From Macrotis lagotis (taxonomy: Eukaryota; Chordata; Mammalia; Peramelemorphia; Peramelidae): a stretch of 64,000 bases of DNA. The DNA lies in NCBI RefSeq assembly GCF_037893015.1, contig NC_133666.1, positions 464,990,867 through 465,054,866 of the forward strand. Reading direction: 5' to 3'. Below the pieces are notes generated by a model. It was not told the DNA's origin. It ran no database searches and was given only the letters and a program-made list of their open reading frames with translations. Shown here piece by piece: positions 56,395 to 64,000 of the stretch (positions within the stretch are counted from its first letter, which is position 1; every line of letters starts with the position of its first letter). The position numbers were made by a program, and so were the translations under genes.

Positions 56395-56890
56395 ATCGTT
56401 CCCCAGCACATCTGCAGTGGGAGAAACAATTCGGAGGGAGCTGGCTGGAGCGGGATTAGCACTGCTGCTAAATACTGCATTGTGCTTAGGGAAAACAGGG
56501 AGATAAACACGTTGGAAAGCGGCTCCGTTCAGGCATGTGAGCCAGCGAATCCTGATTTGACACCAGCCGCTCCGGAGAGCCCAAAGGTCGAGCTGGTCCG
56601 GAGTCCGGCAGCAGCGGGAGGAGCGCGGGGCCGGCCCGGGGCCCCGTCCGGTCTAGCCCAGTTCTGGGCGCTGGACCCAGGTGGAGGAAGAGGAGTGGTA
56701 TCCTGTCTGTGTCTGTCCCCCACCAAGGAGAGGCCCTCTGACCCAGCCAGGAAAAGATGGCTTTCTCTGATAGGAATAATGATTAATAGTCGGGAACAAT
56801 GGAGGGGGGGGCTCAGGGGGAAGGCTCCATTGAAACTCCAGTTCTGCTCCTTGTTAGGGAAAAGTTACGACGTGATCTTTCCCTGATTCC
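56395..56890. promoter_or_regulatory. CpG-rich block, candidate CpG island, promoter or enhancer
   Basis: I count about 20 CpGs between 56395 and 56680, about 12 of them in 56565-56675, in a window where CpG is otherwise rare. The densest part is 'ggtccggagtccggcagcag' and the GC-rich run that follows. A plus-strand frame stays open for 174 codons (56362-56886) but shows no recognisable domain and is favoured by the composition. No repeat family is seen. No TATA box is evident. It could be a promoter of an unannotated transcript, a distal enhancer, or GC-rich unique sequence without function. Confidence 0.45.
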
Positions 56891-57043
56891 TGGGGGGCCC
56901 AGGTTAACTGATGAATGAGAAAAGAGGTTCTGCTTTGTATGGGTGTAGCAGGGACCGCCTTGGCGAGCTGGCCAAGTCCAGGGCATCCTTCTCTGAAGAA
57001 TGTTCTCAAATTTATAAAATAAAATAGAGGGTTACAAAGGAAA

Positions 57044-57272
57044 GGGGCGGCTAGGTGGCGCAGTGGATACAGCCTGGAATCCGGAGACTCCTCTGGAAGA
57101 ACACAGATTCCTCAGTTCAAGTCTGGCCTCAGATTCTTACTAACTGTGGGACCCTGAACTCACTTAATCCTGTTTCCCTCAGTTTTCCCAGCTCTCAAAT
57201 GAGCTGGAGAAGGAAATGGCAAACAGAATCTTTGCCAGCTGGGACCTGATTAAAAATGCCCCAACATAAAAA
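57044..57272 (+). mobile_element. tRNA-headed SINE
   Basis: 'ggggcggctaggtggcgcag', 'cagttcaagtctggcctcag', 'gagctggagaaggaaatggc', 'ctttgccagctgggacctga'. The flanks gttacaaaggaaa and attacaaagaaaa are a drifted TSD. Confidence 0.85.
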
Positions 57273-57314
57273 ATTACAAAGAAAACCAATCATTTAGTCA
57301 TAAAGTTCTCAACA

Positions 57315-57564
57315 TATGGACAGGAGTTCAAATCCATCCTCAGACACTTGATTCTAGCTGTGTGACCTTGGGCAAGTCACTTAACTCTGTTTTCTATCCA
57401 GGGTCATCTCCAGTTGTCTTGAGTCATATCTGGTCACTGGACTCAGATGGCTCTGGAGGAGAAAGTGAGGTTGATGACTTAGCACAGCCCCACCCCCACC
57501 CCCAACTCAAATCCAATGCACATGCTTGTCATGGCATCATCTCCCTGATGTCATGGTCTTCTTC
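57315..57564 (+). mobile_element. SINE with RTE-like 3' tail, head truncated
   Basis: 'gagttcaaatccatcctcag', 'gtgaccttgggcaagtcact', 'tctggtcactggactcagat', tail 'tgatgtcatggtcttcttca' then 'aaaatgaagga'. The tail matches the end of the RTE LINE at 61.68 kb. Confidence 0.8.
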
Positions 57565-57578
57565 AAAAATGAAGGACA

Positions 57579-57727
57579 GGGGTTTGGCTAGGTGATGCAA
57601 TGGATAGAGCACCGGCCCTGGAGTCAGGATCACCCAAGTTCAAATCCGGGCTCAGACAATTAATAATTACCTAGCTGTGTGGCCTTGGGCAACCCACTTA
57701 ACCTCATTGCCTTGCAAAAACCTAAAA
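57579..57727 (+). mobile_element. Young tRNA-headed SINE with exact TSD
   Basis: 'ggctaggtgatgcaatggat', 'agttcaaatccgggctcaga', 'aataattacctagctgtgtg', CCTAAAA tail. The 14-bp repeat aaaaatgaaggaca at 57565-57578 recurs exactly at 57728-57741; the target was the tail of the older SINE. Confidence 0.92.
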
Positions 57728-57741
57728 AAAAATGAAGGACA

Positions 57742-57743
<2 letters not shown>

Positions 57744-57788
<45 letters not shown>
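57744..57788. repeat. (AT)n microsatellite
   Basis: Uninterrupted AT run after the SINE. Confidence 0.95.
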
Positions 57789-57797
<9 letters not shown>

Positions 57798-57984
57798 GTT
57801 TTAAAATAAATTTATGAATTCCAGTTTAATCATTTCTATATTAAATTCTTCTTCTTCCACACTCAAATTGCAATTGAAATTTTATGTCCCTGTATTTTCT
57901 GAAGTCATATAGGTTCAGGGAGGAAATGGTACTTTGAGAGGAAGGTTAGCACAGAACTCCTTTAAAGCTTAACTCAAACAGCAT

Positions 57985-58370
57985 CGTATTTTGTCTTTTC
58001 TTTGCATCCTCAGGATTTAGTACATTTCCCAACACATAGTAAGTATTTAATAAATAATTACACTGAGTAACTGACTTTCTACATTAGATCTTTCCCAATC
58101 CTTCTCCCTTCCCACAATTATCTTGTGTTTATTTTTTATTTATTTGGGCTTTCTATATTAGGCCTTTCTTAAGTCTACTCCCCAATTTTCTCCCCTCCCA
58201 CAATTACCTTGTGCTTATTTTTTAATTTATTTTGGATATATGTTCTCTTTGCTAGTAGAATATAAACTTCTTGAGGGCAGGAACTATTCCATTTTTGTCT
58301 GTCTCCAGTATCTTTCTTTCTCCTTATTACAGTACCTAGTACACAGTACAATGACAGCATTAGACACTAG
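57985..58370 (+). mobile_element. L2 LINE 3' ends, two copies with an internal duplication
   Basis: First terminus 'acatagtaagtatttaataa' near 58035; second 'cttcttgagggcaggaacta' near 58268 and 'cagtacctagtacacagta' near 58330. Between them, 'ttctacattagatctttc' (58077) and 'ttctatattaggcctttc' (58151), and 'cccacaattatcttgtg' (58111) and 'cccacaattaccttgtg' (58197), are imperfect duplicates. Confidence 0.7.
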
Positions 58371-58439
58371 ACCTATGATTTCATTGATATTAGGAAATCT
58401 CAGGAAAGGAAATGCCATTCTTCAAAGTAGGATGGTATC

Positions 58440-58600
58440 TTCACTTAAAGTTAATAGTTTTATAGAGTTGAAGAGAACACTGAGAGGTTGTGACTTATAC
58501 TGGGTCATCATAGAATCACTATGTCAGAGATGGGTCATGAAGCCTAACTTCATGGTCGTCCTGGCTTCAAGGTCAGCTCTCTATCCACACCAGCTCAGGT
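58440..58600 (-). mobile_element. MIR/SINE-type relic
   Basis: 'gagaggttgtgacttatact', 'ttcaaggtcagctctctatc' are antisense core remnants. Confidence 0.5.
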
Positions 58601-58799
58601 AAAAGAATTTTTTCTCTGTCACTCTGACATAATTTTGGTTATAGGAGACTTTGTTAGAATCCTAATTGCCCTTAGGGTTTATTTTTTGTTTGAGGTACAA
58701 AACTATGCTTAAACATAATAAAACCTAGATTTTTAACATCTATAATTTCTGCATTGTATAAGATAAATTTAGGTAGCAATTACCTACCATATGAACTCA

Positions 58800-58930
58800 A
58801 AAAGAAACTATTTCTTGCATAAGAGGCCTATGGCAAATCATTTCTCCAGGTCTTTAGTTTTATATCTCTTATATGAGAGGATCATATCAGATAATTTCCA
58901 AATTCCATTCCAGCATTAAAATTCTACCTT
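58800..58930 (+). mobile_element. MIR relic
   Basis: 'ggcaaatcatttctccaggt', 'tttccaaattccattccagc'. Confidence 0.5.
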
Positions 58931-59459
58931 CCATCTCATCTTTCTTCATCAGTCTTACTTTGGTATCTTTTTTCAGGGAGAGTTAATCATTCCTTCCAAA
59001 ACTCATATTCTTTTTACATATTTCAATCTTGTACATGCCTCTTAGATCATAAAAGTTAAAGAAAAGATAGATTCATAATCTCATGCTTCTTTCAATGTCA
59101 TAAAAGTCAAACAAATTTAGTTAAGCAGAATCATAATCTGAGGAGTCCATTCCCTAAGGAAAAAGACCTAGTTAAATAGACTCTACAAGCAAAAGAATTC
59201 AGGTTACAGATTAAACTACATTTAGAGATACACAGTGGATTAAGGGAGAATGGATTTACATGTCTCTAAGGAATAGAGACAGGTGAAATTCCTCCCCTAG
59301 CTTCTTAGCTAGGGAATTGTTAGGTTCTAAGTTTTCACCTCTCATGTACAGGTTTCTGCCAGTTCAGTAACTACCTAACTAGAAGAAACAACTATGACCT
59401 TCTCAAATAATAAGAATTAATAAAAAGAAATTAAAGTATTCATAATAGATTTTAAAAAT
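58931..59459. other. Non-coding sequence, nothing recognised
   Basis: No repeat or gene recognised. Confidence 0.4.
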
Positions 59460-59560
59460 TCTAATAATCAGTCACATAGCCATGTAGGAGCAGAGCAAGG
59501 TATTGAACTTCTAATTCCTATTCCAGGGTTCTTTCTACCATCATTCTACACCATACCCCC
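59460..59560 (-). mobile_element. Possible MIR-type relic
   Basis: 'cacatagccatgtaggagca', 'attccagggttctttctacc'. Confidence 0.4.
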
Positions 59561-60376
59561 CAAAGAAATCATATCATATGTATGCTTTATCAAGCATTCA
59601 GAGAAATGTAAATCACATACCTGTCTAAAGGGACATCTGCATAGCCCAGGGGGAGCATCTGCTTGTCTAAGAGGTGTAAGATGCACTCTGATGATTGTTC
59701 TTCTCTCCCTAGGAAAAAAAAAATATTCGCTCTATTGTGGCTAGTGGCTGATAATATTCATGGTTAATATTAGGGAAGGTAGGTGATCCAGGCTTTCTGT
59801 AACATTGCTATTGGCAGACTCTACTTTCCCTTTACCTCATCAAAATAGATATGGAAAGTGACTTCTAGAAGAGTTTATGCCCATACTTCAATTCTTTTAT
59901 TTCTTCTTCCATTGAAATCTCAATTCCTCTGGGATACCATCAAGATTTAAGCAATGGTAGAAAATTCATTGACTTTCAGTTAAGCTTTAGATGGCCTTCT
60001 TTGTATATATAGTCCATCACTAGGCCAAGTCTCTAATTCTTTTCCATATGCAAGCATCTGCTGAAGACTGTCTTCCTTTGCTATAACCCTTCAGAACCCA
60101 CAGCTATATCCAAAAAAGAACTCATAAATATGTTAGGTCATATAGACATCATATATGCTTAGTGGCTGCAATTGCCTTATCTGAAAAAAATACAATCCTT
60201 GTGAAATCATGATCTGATATGTTATCTTTATAGAACTAGCATGCCAATTAGGCACTTCTGTCTTAGAGTGATCTTTTCCTTAAAGATAATAGGGGGATGC
60301 GGTCCGTTTGGATTTGTCCTTTCTGAGCCTGAGAGTTTGTAGCCAAAGATCTGTGTTCAAGTTCTACTTCTTATAT
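59561..60376. other. Non-coding sequence, nothing recognised
   Basis: No repeat or gene recognised. Confidence 0.4.
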
Positions 60377-60400
60377 CTACTGCTACCACTACTGCTATTG

Positions 60401-60460
<60 letters not shown>

Positions 60461-60461
60461 T
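60377..60461. repeat. (TAC)n microsatellite
   Basis: Impure start (ctgctaccactactgct), then a pure TAC/ACT run from about 60400 to 60461. Confidence 0.97.
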
Positions 60462-60489
60462 AGCTAGCTAAGTAAGATTGATTAAGATC

Positions 60490-60695
60490 TATTATGTGAC
60501 AGGCAAATAATTTTGTTTTACAATTTCATTTGATGCTTACAAAAAAACTTTGATGTAGGTGTTATTATTGTCTCTAGCTGAGAAACCTGAGGCAAATAGA
60601 ACATGATTTGTTCTAAGTCACAAAGTTAGTAAATTTTTGATGCCAAATTTGACCTTGGGTCTTCCTGGTTCTAGGCCTAGTGCTCTACCCATGCA
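60490..60695 (-). mobile_element. MIR-type relic
   Basis: 'gagaaacctgaggcaaatag', 'cacaaagttagtaaattttt', 'ggtcttcctggttctaggcc'. Confidence 0.7.
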
Positions 60696-60696
60696 G

Positions 60697-60990
60697 ACCA
60701 AAGTGGAGGGAGTGTTGGTGAGGGATCTTCTGTTTGCAGATGAAACTGAGATGCCACAAAGTATGGATCAAATCTCTGCTGCCTATGCTTATTTTGGTCT
60801 AACAATTAACACCAAGTAAACACAGATGCTCCATCAGCCAGCACCAGACCATCCATATGTGGAACTGTCGATTACAGCAAATGGAGAAGTTTTGAGTACT
60901 GTGGACAAGTTCATTTACCTTTACAGTGTCCTTTCCAGGGAGGTATATGTTGACAATGAGGATGAACTCACATTGCCAGAGCTAGCTTAG
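60697..60990 (+). pseudogene. RTE reverse-transcriptase fragment
   Basis: About 98 codons with one in-frame TAA at about 60817-60819, a single-base change from a lysine codon. After a second stop near 60988 the homology continues in broken frames. Non-functional. Confidence 0.7.
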
Positions 60991-61725
60991 TATTTGGGAG
61001 ACTCAGAAAGAAACTATGGGAAAGAAGAGGGATTAGATGGACTTCCAAACTGAAGGTCTACAGAGGTGTTGTGCCTGTGAAAACTGGACAGTCTATAAGC
61101 ATCATGTCAGGAAACCAAATCACTTCCATTTAAATTGTCTTAGGAAGATTCTGAAGATCACCTGACATGAGAAAATACCAGACACAGAGGTTCTTTCTTG
61201 AGCTAAACAGTCTAGCATTCTAACACTACTACAGAGAGTACAACTATGATGGACTGGACACATTCTTAGAATGCCAGATATATGCTTGACAAAAAACAAA
61301 CAAACAGACAAATCCCCAAATGCCCCCAAACCCCCACCTATTTTATGAAAAACACACAGAGCAAGCCTTCCTAAGTGGGTTAGAACAAGCAATACCAAGA
61401 CATCCTGAAGGTCTTATTGAAGAACTTTAGAATTGACTGTACAACCTGGGAGACACTGGCATAGACTGCCCAGCCTGGCATGCCCTCATCAGTGAGGGTG
61501 CCATACTCTATGAAGAAGGTAGAATCAAAGCTTCTCAAAGGAAACATGATATTGGTAAGTTTAGAGTACCCATCCCAGGTCTTCATATGGACTATTTGTG
61601 CCCAGCCTGAGGTAGAGTATTCTGAGCTCATATTGGTCTGACCAGTCACAGTTGGACACACTGTGACTTTCCTCAACCATAGTGATGTCATTTTGGTCTT
61701 CTTCAATAATGAAGGAAAAGAACCA
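60697..61725 (+). mobile_element. RTE-clade LINE, 3' part of the ORF plus 3' tail
   Basis: The frame from about 60697 reads RDLLFADETEM, then YFGLTINTK, an in-frame stop, and MLHQPAPDHPYVELSITANG, then DKFIYLYSVLS. These are the reverse-transcriptase catalytic box (FADE in place of the usual FADD) and the TEVLHQPAPG and KYLGS blocks of the RTE type. Downstream frames decay (stop near 60988). The 3' end carries 'tgatgtcattttggtcttct' then 'tcaataatgaagga', shared with SINEs in this window. The first half of the ORF is absent (5' truncation). Confidence 0.75.
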
Positions 61726-61744
61726 AACCAACCAACCAACCTAG

Positions 61745-62100
61745 ATGATTGGCAGAAAGAATACCATAATTGGAATCAGGTTAGATATGAATTTACATCC
61801 TGCCTTTGACATACATAGGAGCATAAGTTCCTAGATTTACCTACCAAATAGTCCAACTGCCTCAATTTTACAGAATAAGGAAATGAGGCCCAAAGAGTGT
61901 GTGTGATTTGTTAAGGGCTATAAACTAGCATTTGGGGCAGAATTATTCCAAGTCCCATGTTGTTTCTACAACCCCACATCCATCTTCCTTATTAACTGTG
62001 GGACTGAGGGTAGCTCACTTAACATTTCTGAACCTCAATTTCCTCAGCAATAAAATGATGCTAAATAATTTTTACTGCTGAGGATTGTTTCAAGGATTAC
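61745..62100 (+). mobile_element. MIR relic with a reverse MIR inside it
   Basis: Plus-strand parts 61745-61800 ('ttggaatcaggttagatatg') and 61980-62100 ('tagctcacttaacatttctg', 'tttcctcagcaataaaatga') flank an antisense MIR at 61840-61975 ('aaggaaatgaggcccaaaga'). Confidence 0.6.
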
Positions 62101-62355
62101 AGTTAACATTTAAATAGTCCTTTAAATTTTACAAAGTTCTTTATAAATATTATCTCATTTTATCCTCATTACAATCCTGAGAGATATGTGCTTTTATTAT
62201 CCATATTTTACAGATGAGGAAACTGAGGCAGTAATAGGTAAGGCTACTTGGTTAATGACCTAGATCTTATAAGTGTCTGAGGCAGAATTTTAACTCAGGA
62301 TTTCCAGACTCCTGCACTGTTCAGGACTCCATTCACTATTCTATCTAGCTGCCTA
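62101..62355 (-). mobile_element. MIR-type relic
   Basis: 'tttacaaagttctttataaa', 'ttttacagatgaggaaactg', 'aagtgtctgaggcagaattt', antisense head 'tctatctagctgcc'. Confidence 0.75.
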
Positions 62356-62525
62356 TCAGTTATAGAGCTGGAAGAGATTGTAAAGGTCTCTATCATTTTA
62401 CAAATAGGGAAATTGTGGCCTACAGAGGTGAAGTGATCTGACCCAGATGATATAGGAGACAGAATCATACCCTGGTCTTCTTATTCCAGATACATTATCT
62501 TTTTACCATGCCACACTGACCATAG
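62356..62525 (-). mobile_element. MIR-type relic
   Basis: 'tagagctggaagagattgta', 'acaaatagggaaattgtggc', 'gtgaagtgatctgaccca'. Confidence 0.65.
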
Positions 62526-62574
62526 CAAAAAGCGGTCTGGAAATGTTAAAGTGCTTATGTAAATGTCAGAAATT

Positions 62575-62735
62575 ATGAATTTTTTGTGATTCTTTGCAAG
62601 TCATTTGACATTAGCTGGTTTGAATTTCCTGATCTATAATATAGAGATTAGATTGATTGGACCCATTTGCTTAACTATAAAAATTAAAGGAGGACATTCA
62701 ATTTCATCATAGCTAAAATTTTGTGATTCTTTGAA
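62575..62735 (+). mobile_element. MIR relic
   Basis: 'ctttgcaagtcatttgacat', 'tttcctgatctataatatag', 'gattagattgattggaccc'. Confidence 0.6.
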
Positions 62736-62871
62736 ACACAGTTATATAAGAACCATTCCTCAGCAATCACAGGATATGAATAGTTTTCAGAGGAAGAAAT
62801 CTATCAATAAGCATATAAAATAAGCTCAAAATAATTAATAATTAAATAAATTAAAATGTAAGTAATTTTAA

Positions 62872-63300
62872 GATGTCCTCTGACACCTTTCAGACTGGCA
62901 AAGATGACAACTGAAAAATGTTGGAGGGCCTTTGGGAAGACAGGCGCATCTATCAACTATTGATAGGACTGTGCTTCTGCTATGGAGCAGCCGTTTTAGA
63001 AAGCAATTCAGAAACAAGATCAGAAGGTTACCAAAACCAGATTATTTCCTCAAGAAATCAAAAGATATCCAAAAATTAGAAATGAAGACATTGTTCTCCC
63101 ATGGAGACAAATTTTTTATATGAATATAATTGAATAGTATTATGGCACAAGGAATGATGAAGTGGACAATTTCTTAAGAAACTAACACCACTTTTTTGAA
63201 CTTGTGTAAAGAACAATTCTTACAATGATAACAACATTATAGAAAAAAAATAACTTTCAAAGACCTTAGAACTTGAATCAATGCAGTTATACACTCTGAG
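62872..63300 (+). mobile_element. Old L1 ORF2 C-terminal fragment
   Basis: 'tgtcctctgacacctttcag' followed by 'actggcaaagatgac' and 'gttggagggcctttgggaag' match the cysteine-motif region of L1 ORF2 (compare 11970-12050). The open frame at 62932-63123 lies in it and is not a host gene. Confidence 0.65.
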
Positions 63301-63494
63301 TCCAAAAAAATAAAGATGAAATATGCCACTCGCCTCCTGATAGAAGTGATAGACTTTAAATTTAGAGACATTAATGTTCAGACATGGCTAATGTGATAAT
63401 TTGTTTTGCCAGACTATGTAGATTTTTTCCAAATTAAAAAAAAAATCCTCAATGAGGGAGGAAAGCTAATTTTAAAAAAAATGTTAATTTTATT
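63301..63494. other. AT-rich sequence, nothing recognised
   Basis: Possibly the rest of an L1 3' UTR. Confidence 0.3.
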
Positions 63495-63722
63495 ATTTAT
63501 TAAATTTTGCTATTTGCTTTTCACCTTTTTCTAACTCTTTGTGACTCCATTTGGAATATTCTTGGCAAAGATGCTCGAGTAATTTGCCATTTCCTCCTTC
63601 AGTTCATTTTACAAATGAGGAGCTAAGTTAAACAGGATTAAGTAACTTTCAATTTTTCCAGGGTCACAAAGTATCTGAGGTTAAATCTGAACTCAGGTCC
63701 TCTTGACTCTTGACTCTTGACT
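63495..63722 (-). mobile_element. tRNA-headed SINE, minus strand
   Basis: 'ctaactctttgtgactccat', 'ttcttggcaaagatgctcga', 'tttgccatttcctccttcag', 'tgaactcaggtcctcttgac'. A triple 'tgactct' near 63700 is a small local expansion. Confidence 0.8.
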
Positions 63723-63887
63723 TGCCCTTGTATTAAATCTTACTATTTCTCAAAATATTATTTTATTTATTACATTTCATTTAAATTATTAACATAATTT
63801 AAATCACATTTTTATTTTATTCCTTATTTGAAAGTAAAATGTCATAAATATAAAAATTTGAAGAAAGTCATAAAAGGGTAAAATTAG

Positions 63888-64000
63888 GTGGGAAGCTAGA
63901 TGGCACAGTGGATGGAGTACTGGGCTTAGAATTTGGAAGCCTCATGAGTTCAAATCTGGATTCAGATACTATGTGACCCTGGGTAAAATCTCTTAACCCT
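63888..64000 (+). mobile_element. tRNA-headed SINE, cut by the window end
   Basis: 'aagctagatggcacagtgga', 'gagttcaaatctggattcag', 'atgtgaccctgggtaaaatc'; the rest lies outside. Confidence 0.85.

Noticed and set aside
56362..56886. A 174-codon plus-strand open frame over the CpG-rich block
   Set aside because: No domain is recognised, the start is in ordinary sequence, and the GC-rich composition lowers the stop frequency. I kept the region as a possible regulatory element but do not call a gene.
60637..60819. Small host gene with a reverse-transcriptase-like sequence
   Set aside because: The continuing homology past the stop (MLHQPAP block) and the LINE-type 3' end show it is part of an RTE retrotransposon.

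Overview
The window looks like non-coding vertebrate nuclear DNA, most likely from a marsupial. The grounds are: AT-rich sequence full of interspersed repeats; many copies of a tRNA-headed SINE with the 'gctaggtggcgcagtgg' A-box head and a 'gttcaaatcc' B box; dense MIR and L2 relics; L1 elements with a long G/A-rich spacer between ORF1 and ORF2; and an RTE-clade LINE fragment. All of these are typical of marsupials. A young SINE subfamily ending in 'gccttgcaaaaacc' makes me lean to an Australian rather than an American species, but that is from memory and weak. I found no host protein-coding gene, tRNA, rRNA or CRISPR array. Most of the longer open frames are parts of retrotransposons, microsatellite translations or chance.

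Layout. 1-2.5 kb: a plus-strand L1 3' end nested in an older minus-strand L1. 2.5-6.1 kb: a trinucleotide tract, MIR, L2 in both orientations and a SINE. 6.16-12.85 kb: a full-length, dead L1 with a perfect 16-bp target-site duplication (TSD), inserted in an L2. 12.9-19.7 kb: MIR, L2 and SINE relics around some unique sequence. 19.7-24.3 kb: an ancient minus-strand L1 ORF2 split by a SINE and an internally deleted plus-strand L1 that landed at the same site. 24.4-27.0 kb: more MIR and SINE copies. 27.4-28.7 kb: repeat-poor sequence with a homeodomain-motif-rich stretch that resembles a conserved non-coding element. 29.3-29.8 kb: a possible minus-strand processed pseudogene. 31-33.1 kb: unclassified sequence ending in a second possible regulatory element with a PBX-MEIS type site. 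34-47 kb: SINE clusters, nested SINE/MIR/L2 arrays, DNA-transposon-like relics, a recent 99-bp tandem duplication and a repeat-free block near 46 kb. 47.8-49.2 kb: L1 3' sequence broken by a large CTTT tract, then a CT/AC/AG compound repeat. 51.9-52.3 kb: a repeat-free block with a perfect palindrome. 56.2-56.9 kb: a CpG-rich block with a less GC-rich, repeat-free flank, the best candidate here for a promoter or enhancer. 57-58.4 kb: SINEs and L2. 60.7-61.7 kb: an RTE-clade LINE whose 3' tail matches the tail of SINEs in this same window. 61.7-64 kb: a MIR cluster, an old L1 3' fragment and two SINEs.

The elements relate to one another as successive layers: L2 and MIR are oldest, then old L1 and RTE, then SINEs with the RTE tail, then young SINEs and the full-length L1 with exact TSDs. 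The nested junctions let the order of insertion be read from the sequence. Repeat family names come from recognition of typical sequence, not from a search, and boundaries of old repeats are approximate. Stretches called repeat-free mean only that I recognised no repeat.
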